In this document: positions 19,244-28,468 of the stretch, in pieces
How the letters are laid out: the number at the start of each line of letters is the position of its first letter
Position numbering within the stretch: the stretch's first letter is position 1
From: OCS155 cluster bacterium AG-422-J23
Lineage (GTDB): Bacteria > Actinomycetota > Acidimicrobiia > Actinomarinales > Actinomarinaceae
DNA length: 64,000 bases
Direction of reading: 5' to 3'
NCBI GenBank assembly: GCA_003213625.1
Contig: QCMT01000001.1
Span: forward strand, 256,001-320,000
Position numbers and translations under genes: made by a program
The notes under the pieces: generated by a model
Databases searched by the model: none
What the model saw: only the letters and a program-made list of their open reading frames with translations
Told to the model about the DNA's origin: nothing

Positions 19244-20681
19244 TGGTTATATCCTTGTTTTTAATTGGAAACAAAAATCTAGTATTTTTAATTCTTGATA
19301 CAACAATTGGTACAACATTTCTTGTATAAAGACGAGTGAACAATAAATCAAAAATTGTTGCAATACCAAGTGCTAATGCAAAACCACGTATTGGACCTAC
19401 AGCTAAAATATAAAGTAAAAAGGCTGCAGACAATGAAACGAAATCAGCTGTTAATATTGTCTTCCATGATTCATCTACAGCTTTATTAGCTGCAAATTCG
19501 AAAGATCTTCCAACTTTAATTTCATCTTTTAGTTTTTCAAAAGTAACAATATAAGAGTCCGCAGCTAAACCAATTGAAACAATAATTCCAGCAATACCTG
19601 CAAGTGTCAATGTGAACCCTTGTAAATTGCCTAAAACTGAAATTACTGAATAAAACAAGAGTCCAAACATTGATAAACCAAATACGGATATGAAACCAAG
19701 AAAACGGTAATAAAGGATAATTATTATCGAAATAATAATTAGACCGATTAATCCGGCTTGCAACCCAAGATTTAATGTGTCCTCTCCTAAACTTGCGGAA
19801 ACTTTCTGAATGGATGATCTTTCAAACGATACTGGCAATGCGCCATATCTCAAAATTACAGCAAGATTATTTGCTGATTCCCCTGTATCCGTATTTCCCA
19901 TTGATATTGCTGCTGTTCCACCTGTTATTCCAATATCAGGATTGACGTCTAAAGCTATTCCTGGTGCAGATACTATTTCACCATCTAAGACAATAGCTAG
20001 TCTTCTTTTATCACCAGATTCTCTTGCTAATTGTTTTGTTAAATCTGTAAATTTAACTGCTGAAGAGTCTTTAAATTCTAATGAAACTATCCATTCATTC
20101 TCAGGATATGCTGCAATTGCATCTTCAATATCATTACCAGTTAAGACTGCTGGGCCTAATTTATAAATTACAGGGTAACTTGATGTTATAGATAAAAGGT
20201 ATGATTCAGTATTTGGATTATCATCTAGAGTTATTCCAATTTCTTCATCAACACCAGGTGCTGAAACTTTAATAGGATTTTCAGGGTCATCTGGATTTGG
20301 AAGATATTCAAAAGCAGGTGAATATCCAGTATCAAATGAGGAAGCTAATACTGGTCTAAAAGTCAATAATCCAGTAGCACCCAGGGCTTCAATTGCGCGT
20401 TCTTGATCTGTAACGCCAGGAAGCTGAACAAGTACAGCATTATTTCCACTTATAGATATTTCTGGTTCTTGTACGTCACCAAATGCTTCAATTCTTGTTC
20501 TCATTATTTCAACAGACTTCTCTAAAACTTCTGGATCAGTATCCTGATCAGCTGTAAGTATTACTGAGATTCCACCTTGTAAATCTAATCCAAGTTTTGG
20601 TGATAAGGATGATTGATAAACATATATAAATAAACCAATAGCAAGGATAGGTAGAAAAAGAAATTTAAAAGTTCGTCTCAT
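19236..20681 (-). CDS. secD: Protein translocase subunit SecD
   Basis: Partner of SecF and YajC at the Sec translocon. 481 residues. N-terminal helix (6-24), then GLDLQGGISVILTAD at 32-46, a large extracytoplasmic P1 region (50-290), and six C-terminal helices including TLAGIAGIIVSIGLAADSYIVTFE (positions about 350-375; here AADSYI replaces the common AVDANV). It overlaps yajC by 4 bases and secF by 8. Confidence 0.96.
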   Translation of the reverse strand: MRRTFKFLFLPILAIGLFIYVYQSSLSPKLGLDLQGGISVILTADQDTDPEVLEKSVEIMRTRIEAFGDVQEPEISISGNNAVLVQLPGVTDQERAIEALGATGLLTFRPVLASSFDTGYSPAFEYLPNPDDPENPIKVSAPGVDEEIGITLDDNPNTESYLLSITSSYPVIYKLGPAVLTGNDIEDAIAAYPENEWIVSLEFKDSSAVKFTDLTKQLARESGDKRRLAIVLDGEIVSAPGIALDVNPDIGITGGTAAISMGNTDTGESANNLAVILRYGALPVSFERSSIQKVSASLGEDTLNLGLQAGLIGLIIISIIIILYYRFLGFISVFGLSMFGLLFYSVISVLGNLQGFTLTLAGIAGIIVSIGLAADSYIVTFEKLKDEIKVGRSFEFAANKAVDESWKTILTADFVSLSAAFLLYILAVGPIRGFALALGIATIFDLLFTRLYTRNVVPIVVSRIKNTRFLFPIKNKDITNV

Positions 20682-20929
20682 GAAATACTGTTAATGAATG
20701 ATGTTTTAATTTTTATTTCACCATTTTTGAGAACTAATGTAACCGTATCATCACTTATCGATGTAACTCTTCCATAAATACCAGAATCTGTAATTACATC
20801 CTCACCGATTTTTAAGTTTTCTACAAATTCTTTATGTTTCTTATTTCGTCTTCGTTGAGGTAAGTATAAAACTGCATAAAATACTACAAATACGAAAACT
20901 AAGGGCAATAAAGATACTACGTCACTCAT
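20678..20929 (-). CDS. yajC: Preprotein translocase subunit YajC
   Basis: 83-residue SecDF partner. One N-terminal transmembrane helix (residues 7-24, LPLVFVFVVFYAVLYLP), a basic RRRNKKHKE stretch and the YajC core EDVITDSGIYGRVTSISDDTVTL (43-65). It overlaps tgt by 8 bases and secD by 4, in the widespread queA-tgt-yajC-secD-secF arrangement. Confidence 0.94.
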   Translation of the reverse strand: MSDVVSLLPLVFVFVVFYAVLYLPQRRRNKKHKEFVENLKIGEDVITDSGIYGRVTSISDDTVTLVLKNGEIKIKTSFINSIS

Positions 20930-21998
20930 TTATAAATTCCTTTTTAAAACTTTCAAAACTAGAGTTTAATATACTTTCTCTAGCTTCTTCAATAATTTGT
21001 TCTGTTTGAATTATATTATGTACTGTTAAATATAACCAAGAAGTTGTATTTTCATTTACATAAAGATGACGTAAGTAAGCTCTTGAATAATTTATACAGG
21101 TAAAGCATTTGCAATTAGTATCTATAGGTTTTTCATCTTTCATAAATTTATGATTTTTTATATTGATGTATGAATTACGAGTTATTAATTTACCATGCCT
21201 TGCAAGTCTTGCAGGCCAGACACAATCAAACATGTCAACACCAGAATCAATCAAATCAATTAAACCTACGGTGTCTCCTAAACCCATAACATATCTTGGC
21301 TTATCTAATGGAAGTATTGAATTTAAATGTTCTACGACCTTTTTTCTTTCGGTACTTGTTTCGCCGATTGCTAATCCCCCAATTGCATATCCGTCAAAAT
21401 CTAATTCGATCATTGATTTTGCTGAAGTTTCTCTTAAATCAAGATTTAAACCACCTTGAACTATGCCAAACAAATCTTGTTTATTGTTTTTATGTACACT
21501 TTTTGCTTTTTCAGCCCACTGACTTGTTATTTCTATTGCTTTCATTTGATCATCATCTGATCTGTCATAATCTATTAAATAATCAAATATCATTGCAATA
21601 TCACTGCCTAAAAGATTTTGTGTATTGATTGATTCTTCAGGAGTCATTTTAAAAAAGGATCCATCATATACATTTTTAAATTCAATACCATCATTTAATA
21701 ATTTGGTTGGTAATGACCAAGCTTGAAAACCTCCAGAGTCAGTAAGTATTAATTTGTCCCAGTTCATAAAATTATGTAATCCACCTAAATCATTTATTAA
21801 CTGCGCTCCTGGTCTTAGATGAAGATGATATGCATTTGCTAGAAGTATTGAGGTCTTATCTAGATATTGATGAGGAGTAGATTTAATTGCACCTCTTGTA
21901 GCAACAGGCATAAATGTAGGAGTCTGTACTTCAATATTATTTATAGACAATAACCCAGCTCGAGCATTTTTATCATTTGAAATTAATTTATATGCCAT
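20922..21998 (-). CDS. tgt: tRNA-guanine transglycosylase
   Basis: Exchanges G34 for preQ1 in tRNAs with GUN anticodons, a queuosine step. 358 residues. The catalytic aspartate lies in LTDSGGFQAWSL near residue 88, the second in DMFDCVWPARLARHGKL near 253, and the zinc site is CKCFTC...H near 290-318. It overlaps queA by 11 bases. Together with queA it indicates that this organism makes queuosine or salvages its precursor; the preQ1 synthesis genes are not in the window. Confidence 0.95.
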   Translation of the reverse strand: MAYKLISNDKNARAGLLSINNIEVQTPTFMPVATRGAIKSTPHQYLDKTSILLANAYHLHLRPGAQLINDLGGLHNFMNWDKLILTDSGGFQAWSLPTKLLNDGIEFKNVYDGSFFKMTPEESINTQNLLGSDIAMIFDYLIDYDRSDDDQMKAIEITSQWAEKAKSVHKNNKQDLFGIVQGGLNLDLRETSAKSMIELDFDGYAIGGLAIGETSTERKKVVEHLNSILPLDKPRYVMGLGDTVGLIDLIDSGVDMFDCVWPARLARHGKLITRNSYINIKNHKFMKDEKPIDTNCKCFTCINYSRAYLRHLYVNENTTSWLYLTVHNIIQTEQIIEEARESILNSSFESFKKEFINE

Positions 21999-22998
21999 TG
22001 TTTTTTATTTTAAACATTACTGCATCACCAAAACTTAGGAACTTCATGTTATTTTGCAAAGCAAAAGCATAAAGTTTTTTCCAGGAATCTCCATATATAG
22101 CTTGAACAATTGAAAGTAGAGAACTCTTAGGAGCATGAAAATTTGTTATAAGATAGTCAGCAACATTAAATTTAAATCCTTTTGTTATGAACAAATTTGT
22201 TTTCCCTTTAAAAGTAGAAGTATTATTTACATGCTCTAAAGTTCTTAATGTTGTTGTACCAACACAAATTATATTATATCCGTTCTTTTTTTTGGCAATA
22301 ATTTCATTGTAAGTTTCTTCATTAATTTCATAATCTTCAGAATGTATATCATAATCTTCTACGTATTCAGTACTAATAGGTTTGAACGTACCAAGCCCAA
22401 TATCAAGATTAAGGAATCTTATATTAATATCCTTTTTTTCAAGCTGTTTAAATAAATTTGGAGTGAAATGAAGAGCAGCTGTAGATGCAGCCACTGAAAA
22501 TCCATTATTACTAAAAAAAGTTTTGTAGTATTCATATTTATAATCCATATCATCAATGTAAGGTGGCAAAGGAGTCGATCCATAATTATTGATTATTTGT
22601 TCTAAGGGTAAAGAAAACTTTATTCTGAATCCGTCGTTTACAATTTGAATAATATTTATTGAGAAATTTTCAAGTTCAATTTCCTCTCCAATTTTCTTTT
22701 TTCCATTAAATTTAAGTAAACAATCTGCTGAATATTCATCAACTATCTTAAGTATGAATATTTCAACGTTTCCATGAGTATGTTTTTTAATTGTTTTAAC
22801 TCTTACATCTATAACTTGAGAATTATTAAAGATAAGCAATGATCGGTTTGGAATTACATTACTTATATTGTCAAATTTATGAATTATCATACTTTCAGCA
22901 TCAAGAATTTTTGAATCTTCTGGATTTTTGTATGGATCTTGGGCTATCGAAGATTTTGGTAGATGATAATCTAGATCAGAAATATGGGTTTTGTTCAA
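21988..22998 (-). CDS. queA: S-adenosylmethionine:tRNA ribosyltransferase-isomerase
   Basis: Converts preQ1-modified tRNA to epoxyqueuosine by moving the ribosyl part of SAM. 336 residues. Family motifs: DYHLPKSSIAQDPYKNPEDSKIL near 10-32 (parts DYHLP and IAQDP), STAALHFTPNL near 173-183, and LGTFKPI near 202. The end shows ITNFHAPKSSLL. It follows the small nuclease gene at 22999 with no gap and overlaps tgt. Confidence 0.95.
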   Translation of the reverse strand: MNKTHISDLDYHLPKSSIAQDPYKNPEDSKILDAESMIIHKFDNISNVIPNRSLLIFNNSQVIDVRVKTIKKHTHGNVEIFILKIVDEYSADCLLKFNGKKKIGEEIELENFSINIIQIVNDGFRIKFSLPLEQIINNYGSTPLPPYIDDMDYKYEYYKTFFSNNGFSVAASTAALHFTPNLFKQLEKKDINIRFLNLDIGLGTFKPISTEYVEDYDIHSEDYEINEETYNEIIAKKKNGYNIICVGTTTLRTLEHVNNTSTFKGKTNLFITKGFKFNVADYLITNFHAPKSSLLSIVQAIYGDSWKKLYAFALQNNMKFLSFGDAVMFKIKNNGI

Positions 22999-23352
22999 TT
23001 ACTTGTTTAAAAGCTTAATAAAAAGTTCATATGACATTGAAACAACTTCTGGCATTCCATCATTTGTTCTTCTCTTGTTGTCACCCTGTCTCTTAAGTTT
23101 TTTCCAAAATAACACAGTATTTTCATCGCTTGACTTTTCAATTGCTTTGCCTAGTGATTGATGTAAGTTTAGATTTTGTCGAGATTTTGCTTCAATAAAA
23201 TACTCTTCTCCATCAACAAACAATTGTATGTCACCCAAATCATTAGAACCACCTTCAGCAAAACGTTGAGCTTTCATATTTGAATTTTCGTTAAGTCTTT
23301 TTACGATATTTGATTCGTATGTAGTTCCCTGTTTTTTAGCTTTATTAACCAC
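22999..23352 (-). CDS. Hjc-like PD-(D/E)XK nuclease, putative Holliday junction resolvase
   Basis: 117 residues. The layout KKQGTTYESNIVKRL (Glu13), NDLGDIQLF (Asp41) and FIEAK (Glu54, Lys56) reproduces the E-x(28)-D-x(12)-E-x-K spacing of archaeal Hjc enzymes (Glu12, Asp42, Glu55, Lys57 in the Sulfolobus protein), and GS before the Asp resembles their conserved GSG loop. The protein is basic, as expected for a DNA-binding enzyme. It stands between yebC and queA, exactly where ruvC-ruvA-ruvB are found in most bacteria including M. tuberculosis. No RuvA, B or C is in the window. Function as a four-way junction resolvase is inferred; related small endonucleases also occur in phages, so another structure-specific DNA role is possible. 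Confidence 0.72.
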   Translation of the reverse strand: MVNKAKKQGTTYESNIVKRLNENSNMKAQRFAEGGSNDLGDIQLFVDGEEYFIEAKSRQNLNLHQSLGKAIEKSSDENTVLFWKKLKRQGDNKRRTNDGMPEVVSMSYELFIKLLNK

Positions 23353-23371
23353 ATTACAATTGTAGCTAAAA

Positions 23372-24115
23372 TTATTCTGTTATTGCTTTTTCTAATAGTT
23401 TGTTATCAATATCAAAATTTGCATATACATTTTGAACATCATCTAAATCTTCTAATGCTTCTATTAACTTCGACAATCTGTTGAATTTTTCAATATCTAA
23501 ATTTACAGAACTGGATGGTAAATAAGCAACCTCCGAATTTACTAAGTTAAAACCTGAATTTCTAAATAATTGATCTACTTTCTGAAATTCAGAAGGTTGA
23601 AATTCAAATGTTACACCGGTTTCATTTTCTTGAATGTCTATACAGTCATTTTCTATTGCAAGATCTATTATCTCTTCTTTATATTCATCAAATTGAAATA
23701 TTGCTTTTCTTGAAAATAAGTAATTAACACTCCCTGGAGAACCAGTACTCCCTTCATATTTATTAAAAGTTGCTTTTACATCTGATGAAGTTCTATTTCT
23801 ATTGTCAGTGACGCATTCAACTAATATTGCAACACCATTTGGTCCATAACCTTCATATGTAATCTCATCAAATGATTCAGTTGATGAATCACCAGACAAT
23901 CTCTTTAATGCATTGTCAATGTTTGAATTCGGTACTGAGTTTGATTTGGCTTTACTAATCGCTTGATAAAGTGCTGCATTATTATTTGGATCGGCACCAC
24001 CATTCTTAGCTGCAACTTCAATACCCCTAATTAGTTTGGCAAATAATTTACCTCTTTTAGCATCATTTGCACCTTTTTTTCTTTTTATCGTTGACCACTT
24101 AGAGTGACCTGACAT
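23372..24115 (-). CDS. yebC: YebC/PmpR family regulatory/translation protein
   Basis: Conserved three-domain protein; family members act as transcriptional regulators or help translation of proline-rich stretches. The ATG at 24115 (MSGHSKWSTIKRKKGANDAKRGK) is the family start; a GTG two codons upstream is also in frame. About 247 residues. LIRGIEVAAKNGGADP and YEGYGPNGVAILVECVTDNRNRT are family hallmarks. It overlaps the end of pdxT by 17 bases. In most actinobacteria ruvC follows; here the Hjc-like nuclease does. Confidence 0.94.
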   Translation of the reverse strand: MSGHSKWSTIKRKKGANDAKRGKLFAKLIRGIEVAAKNGGADPNNNAALYQAISKAKSNSVPNSNIDNALKRLSGDSSTESFDEITYEGYGPNGVAILVECVTDNRNRTSSDVKATFNKYEGSTGSPGSVNYLFSRKAIFQFDEYKEEIIDLAIENDCIDIQENETGVTFEFQPSEFQKVDQLFRNSGFNLVNSEVAYLPSSSVNLDIEKFNRLSKLIEALEDLDDVQNVYANFDIDNKLLEKAITE

Positions 24116-24677
24116 TAACACCGTCCTTAAGGAAATTACTTAACCAATCTAAATAAACTTTATCATTGGTTAATTCTGGATGAAAAGAGAGACCAACAAT
24201 ATTATTTTCTATCACGCCAACAACTTCATTATCAATTGTTGCTATTGGTGTTACTGAATCTTCATAAGAAAGAATTTTAGGAGCTCTTATGAAACAATAC
24301 ATTTCTTTATTACCTAGTAAGTTAACGAGTCCCTCAAATGATTGATTTTGACGCCCGTATGCATTTCTTTCAACTACTGTATTTAAAACTCCCAATGAGG
24401 TTTCGCCATCAATTACGTCTTTTGCTAATAGAATTAAACCAGCACATGTACCTAATGTTGGAATACCACTTTCTATTAATTTCTTTAATCCAGAAAATAA
24501 ATCATTGTTTTCTTGAATTTTTATCATGGATGTAGATTCCCCGCCCGGAAGAATTAAAGAATTAACATTAGATAGATCAGAAGTATCTTTAATTAATACA
24601 TAATCTAGATCTATTAATTCTAAAGATTGAACGTGATCGTAAAAAGAACCTTGAAGTGCTAAAACACCAGTTTTCAT
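24099..24677 (-). CDS. pdxT: Pyridoxal 5'-phosphate synthase glutaminase subunit PdxT
   Basis: Supplies ammonia from glutamine to PdxS. About 192 residues from the ATG at 24677, whose first base is the last base of the pdxS stop (TAATG); another ATG two codons upstream is possible. Glutaminase signature: LPGGESTSM near 44-52, nucleophile Cys in GTCAGLILLAK near 75-85, and the His-Glu pair in SFHPEL near 167-172. Forms a 12+12 complex with PdxS. Confidence 0.95.
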   Translation of the reverse strand: MKTGVLALQGSFYDHVQSLELIDLDYVLIKDTSDLSNVNSLILPGGESTSMIKIQENNDLFSGLKKLIESGIPTLGTCAGLILLAKDVIDGETSLGVLNTVVERNAYGRQNQSFEGLVNLLGNKEMYCFIRAPKILSYEDSVTPIATIDNEVVGVIENNIVGLSFHPELTNDKVYLDWLSNFLKDGVNVRSL

Positions 24678-25561
24678 TACCAACCTCTTTTAGCTAATTT
24701 CTCCGCTTCATCTAAATCGTCTATATTAATTCCTACCATTGGTTCACCAAGATTTTTAGAAACTTCAATGAGTTTTTCTGGATCATTGTAGTTTGTAGTT
24801 GCAATTACAATTGCTTCTGCTCTTTCTTTTGGATCACCACTTTTAAATATACCTGATCCAACAAAAACACCGTCACAACCAAGTTGCATCATCAAAGCTG
24901 CATCCGCAGGTGTTGCTATACCTCCAGCAGCAAAATTAACTACTGGCAGTTTGCCAAGCTCATGAATCTCTTTAACGACATCAAATGGTGCCTTTATTTC
25001 TTTTGCCAATGACATTAATTCATTTTGATCGGATGTTTTAATTTTATTTATACCATCAGTCATACTTCTCATATGCTTTACAGCTTCAATAACGTTCCCA
25101 GTGCCAGCTTCTCCTTTAGTTCGAATCATAGCTGCACCTTCACCAATTCGTCTGCATGCTTCACCTATGTCAGTTGCACCATTAACAAAAGGAGTCTTTA
25201 TATCATGTTTATAGATATGATTTTTATCATCAGCTGGTGTTAAAACTTCACTTTCATCAATAAAATCAATACCTAGGGATTCTAACATTTGCGCTTCAAC
25301 AAAATGTCCAATTCGAGCTTTAGCCATAACTGGTATTGATACTGAATCTATTACTTCTTGAATTGTTTCAACTGAAGACATTCTTGCTACACCACCTTCT
25401 GCACGAATATCAGCAGGAATTCTCTCTAATGCCATAACAGCTACTGCACCCGATTTTTCGGCTATTACTGCTTGTTCTGCATTAACGACGTCCATTATTA
25501 CGCCACCTTTTAGCATTTCAGCTAAACCTTTTTTTATTTTAAAAGTAGATTCGATTTTCAT
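24677..25561 (-). CDS. pdxS: Pyridoxal 5'-phosphate synthase subunit PdxS
   Basis: Synthase half of the ribose 5-phosphate-dependent vitamin B6 pathway, in which glyceraldehyde 3-phosphate and ammonia are also used. 294 residues, highly conserved. Catalytic lysines are in GGVIMDVV...(near 20-26) the [13 protein letters not shown] segment near 79-91 and [10 protein letters not shown] near 148-157. It is placed in the actinobacterial pimA-pdxS-pdxT-yebC order; PLP is needed by the glycine decarboxylase encoded further right. Confidence 0.97.
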   Translation of the reverse strand: MKIESTFKIKKGLAEMLKGGVIMDVVNAEQAVIAEKSGAVAVMALERIPADIRAEGGVARMSSVETIQEVIDSVSIPVMAKARIGHFVEAQMLESLGIDFIDESEVLTPADDKNHIYKHDIKTPFVNGATDIGEACRRIGEGAAMIRTKGEAGTGNVIEAVKHMRSMTDGINKIKTSDQNELMSLAKEIKAPFDVVKEIHELGKLPVVNFAAGGIATPADAALMMQLGCDGVFVGSGIFKSGDPKERAEAIVIATTNYNDPEKLIEVSKNLGEPMVGINIDDLDEAEKLAKRGW

Positions 25562-25575
25562 ATATTTAATATTAA

Positions 25576-26562
25576 CTACAAATTGTTATAGACATAAATC
25601 CAATCATCTAATACTTTTTGTAAATTGTAATTTTTATTTATATGCTCGTATTGTTTATTCCATATTTTGTCTAAATCTGAATTATTAAATTTATTCAAAA
25701 CCTGTAGTAATGATTGGAGATTATTATTTTCAAAATAGATACCACTATCTCCTAAAAGATCGATAAATGCCGTTAAATTTGAACAAATTGCAATATTTCC
25801 AGCATTTATGGCCTCTAATATTGTTATTCCAAAGCTTTCAGAATGTGTTTGTGGTGCGATAAAGAAACCAACATTTTTAATAATAGAATTTTTCTCATCA
25901 TCTGAAATATCAATTAGGTATTTTATTAAATCATCCTTTGAGCTTTTATTAGTTATTGCAATAAACTCTCTTGGCTCATCTAGGGACTTTGATAAATTTA
26001 TGAACAATTTTAAGTTTTTCCTTCTTTCATTTCTTCCTATGAATAGAAAATTGTTATTTGGAATAAAAGAAATATTTTCATTAATAACAATGAAATTTGG
26101 AATTATTCTTGTCTTCTTTGATAACGTTAAAGCGTTAGCTTTTGCCTCATCACTCACTGCAGTAGAATAAAAATTTTTATTTCTTAAAGTTAAGTACAAA
26201 AATTTAAGACCAAAATATATAAACTTACTTATTTTTGCATGATGAGTAACAACAATCTTTTTTGAAGTTTTTAATCTCCAAAAAAATAAAGGTATAAATG
26301 GTTCATGAATATGAATAATGTCTGCCCATGCAATGGCTTCTTTTAAAATTTTTTTATTAGCTAAAAGTGATACTGGATTATTAGAACCATTGAATGGAAT
26401 TTTAAATGAATTACCTATGTTATAGTCAGATGAATCTGGCGCTAATATACGGACGTTAAAGTTAGTTTTATCTAAACCATCCTTAAAAAGTTTAACTTGA
26501 TTTTGCACTCCACCATAAAAATTAACGTTATATGGTGAAACTAATAATAGATTAGTACTCAC
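25576..26562 (-). CDS. GT4 glycosyltransferase, PimA-like mannosyltransferase
   Basis: 328 residues with a GT-B fold. The N-terminal [18 protein letters not shown] stretch matches the PimA start (PY...GGVQ.HV), HIHEPF and KIVVTHHA lie in the acceptor side, and [14 protein letters not shown] plus the [11 protein letters not shown] nucleotide-sugar motif lie in the C-terminal half. PimA transfers the first mannose to phosphatidylinositol. Start is GTG at 26562, overlapping the acyltransferase stop by 11 bases. The neighbours PgsA and acyltransferase support a phosphatidylinositol mannoside pathway. It is shorter than mycobacterial PimA (about 380), so exact specificity is inferred. Confidence 0.85.
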   Translation of the reverse strand: MSTNLLLVSPYNVNFYGGVQNQVKLFKDGLDKTNFNVRILAPDSSDYNIGNSFKIPFNGSNNPVSLLANKKILKEAIAWADIIHIHEPFIPLFFWRLKTSKKIVVTHHAKISKFIYFGLKFLYLTLRNKNFYSTAVSDEAKANALTLSKKTRIIPNFIVINENISFIPNNNFLFIGRNERRKNLKLFINLSKSLDEPREFIAITNKSSKDDLIKYLIDISDDEKNSIIKNVGFFIAPQTHSESFGITILEAINAGNIAICSNLTAFIDLLGDSGIYFENNNLQSLLQVLNKFNNSDLDKIWNKQYEHINKNYNLQKVLDDWIYVYNNL

Positions 26563-27418
26563 TTGTCCACACAGGTTGAATTGAGTGCCAATCGTTTATA
26601 TCTAAGGTTAATAAATCTTCAAAACTTTTAGATAAAGTTTTTAAACCGTGTTGTATACTTGTTGCTTCATTCTCAAAATACGGCACATAAAACGGTGTGT
26701 TAAATCTTAACTTGTATCCACGTTTTGTTTTTATCATCGCAGTTGGAATGATCGGCACTTCAGTTTTTAATGAAAGTGCGACCGGTCCTTTTGGAAAAGC
26801 AGCAAGTTGACCAAAAAATTCGGTTGCAACACCTGATTTTTTGATACTTCTCTCAGATAGTAGACAAATATCTTTTCCAGATTTCAATTTATTAGCAAGT
26901 AAATCAAAAGTATTTTGACCTTTTCCTCCAATAATGATTTCTATCCCAAGTGATTCTCGTAATGATTTAAACCAATTCAAAACATAACTGTTACTTAATG
27001 GTTCAGCTACTGCTAGAAGATTTAATTTTATTGAATTACCTACAGGGATTGCAAATTCCCAATTACCAAGATGAGGAAGTGCGAATATCAAACCAGGATA
27101 TTGTTTTTTTAACTTGTCAACATATTCTTGATTTTCGATTTCAATATGTGGTGTGATATGTTTTGAAAAATTCTTATTTGTAAGCCACAAAGTTTCCAGC
27201 CAATATCGTGTGTAATTAATTTTTACAATTAGTGGTTTATAGTTTATTTTCAATTTCTCAAATATTTTTCTACGTTTAAATAACTTTATTGATGATCTAA
27301 ATGTCAAAAGAAAATATAGAATACCAATTGGAACAGACAATAGTCTTATCAATCTATACGGTAAGATTTTTAATATTTGATGGCTCAAACTAATAAATAG
27401 ATATTGTAAAATTTTCAT
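26552..27418 (-). CDS. Phosphatidylinositol mannoside acyltransferase-like (PatA/LpxL family)
   Basis: 288 residues of the LpxL/HtrB lysophospholipid acyltransferase family. A membrane-associated N-terminus (LIRLLSVPIGILYFLLTF), catalytic H-x4-E in LPHLGNWEFAIPVG near 117-130, a LLSERSIKKSGVATEFFG glycine-rich stretch and PKGPVALSL near 209-217 are visible. In actinobacteria the enzyme in this position (Rv2611c) acylates mannose on PIM. The gene overlaps pgsA upstream by 4 bases and the PimA-like gene downstream by 11, so the three are cotranslated. Confidence 0.87.
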   Translation of the reverse strand: MKILQYLFISLSHQILKILPYRLIRLLSVPIGILYFLLTFRSSIKLFKRRKIFEKLKINYKPLIVKINYTRYWLETLWLTNKNFSKHITPHIEIENQEYVDKLKKQYPGLIFALPHLGNWEFAIPVGNSIKLNLLAVAEPLSNSYVLNWFKSLRESLGIEIIIGGKGQNTFDLLANKLKSGKDICLLSERSIKKSGVATEFFGQLAAFPKGPVALSLKTEVPIIPTAMIKTKRGYKLRFNTPFYVPYFENEATSIQHGLKTLSKSFEDLLTLDINDWHSIQPVWTSEY

Positions 27419-27987
27419 TTGAAATTGTTATATAGAATATTAAATCTTTGATAAACAGTAAACCACAATATGAATGTGAATATATAAATACTGTAAAAAG
27501 GTAGTTCAAAAAGCATAAATATTACAGCAAAAATTACTCGTTCTGGACGAGCAGCAATACCTACTTTGTTATCAATACCCAAAGACTCACCACGAGCTCG
27601 TAAATATGGAATTAAATTTGATCCAGTAACGATTGATAAAATAATAAACAATTCTAAATCTGATGAAGTAAACCTAAGAGCAACTACGCTCCATATAAAA
27701 AGTTCACCAACTCTGTCGATAAATGAATCAAGTAAAGCACCTTTTTTTGAAATCATATTGGTTGTTCTTGCTAAAGGTCCATCTAATCCGTCAATTGCGC
27801 TACCAATAAAAATTGTTAATGTACCAGCTGTCTTAATGTCATTTAAAAACAAATAACATCCAATAATTACTATCAATAATCCTAAGAAAGATAGCACATT
27901 TGGCTTAATACCAAGCTTTATACAAATATAAATAAATGGAACGGCAAATTTTTCAGAAGCAGATTTAAAATACTTTTCAAGCATCAA
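27415..27987 (-). CDS. pgsA: CDP-alcohol phosphatidyltransferase, PgsA-like (phosphatidylinositol phosphate synthase)
   Basis: 190-residue integral membrane enzyme. The complete CDP-alcohol phosphotransferase signature D-x2-D-G-x2-A-R-x8-G-x3-D-x3-D is visible in DGLDGPLAR followed by GALLDSFID, about residues 66-92. Six transmembrane helices are expected. In actinobacteria the enzyme at this locus (Rv2612c) makes phosphatidylinositol phosphate from CDP-diacylglycerol and inositol phosphate. It overlaps the upstream membrane protein gene by 11 bases. Confidence 0.88.
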   Translation of the reverse strand: MMLEKYFKSASEKFAVPFIYICIKLGIKPNVLSFLGLLIVIIGCYLFLNDIKTAGTLTIFIGSAIDGLDGPLARTTNMISKKGALLDSFIDRVGELFIWSVVALRFTSSDLELFIILSIVTGSNLIPYLRARGESLGIDNKVGIAARPERVIFAVIFMLFELPFYSIYIFTFILWFTVYQRFNILYNNFK

Positions 27988-28468
27988 TTATTTCTTCGGT
28001 ATAGATATCACCTATAAGTACAAGATTTAAAGCATCAATTTCTAAGATAGTTTTTAAAGATGGTGGATTTTTATGATCATAAACAATGACTGTCCAAACC
28101 GGATTTAAGAGTCTTAATTTGAATTTGAATTGAAAAGTTAAAGCAATGGAGTAATACCCTATTGAGTGATTGATTTTATCTGTTAAAAATTCAAGAATTT
28201 CATTTTGATTTAATGAGATTTTGTTATCAATAGCATATATAAAAATACTTGTTAATCCTAAAATTATTGATGACGGTAGTAAATTTCCTAATTCTAATAT
28301 AAAGTTTAAACCCAACGCAAATATGGATGATAATAACACTAGATGGGCAAATCTTCTTCTTCTAAGAGGGTTTGGAATAACGTAGCTTCCTACTGCCAAA
28401 GAGTTCAAATCATCAGGTACGTTTTCTTTCTGAACGTCCTTTTCATTAATGTTTATGCCTTCAGCCAT
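27977..28468 (-). CDS. Hypothetical two-helix membrane protein between thrS and pgsA
   Basis: 163 residues, no family recognised. An acidic N-terminus (1-30), a basic RRRRF cluster, two transmembrane stretches (about 42-61 and 65-82, HLVLLSSIFALGLNFILEL and SSIILGLTSIFIYAI) and a cytoplasmic C-terminal domain of about 80 residues rich in beta-forming sequence. Starts one base into the thrS stop and overlaps pgsA. In M. tuberculosis this slot holds the HIT-family protein Rv2613c; no HIT motif (HxHxH) is present here. Confidence 0.72.
   Translation of the reverse strand: MAEGININEKDVQKENVPDDLNSLAVGSYVIPNPLRRRRFAHLVLLSSIFALGLNFILELGNLLPSSIILGLTSIFIYAIDNKISLNQNEILEFLTDKINHSIGYYSIALTFQFKFKLRLLNPVWTVIVYDHKNPPSLKTILEIDALNLVLIGDIYTEEIIDA

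Noticed and set aside
22999-23352. Prophage or mobile-element origin of the small nuclease locus
   Set aside because: No integrase, transposase, phage structural gene, inverted repeats or tRNA scar nearby; both flanks are overlapping or adjacent housekeeping genes.
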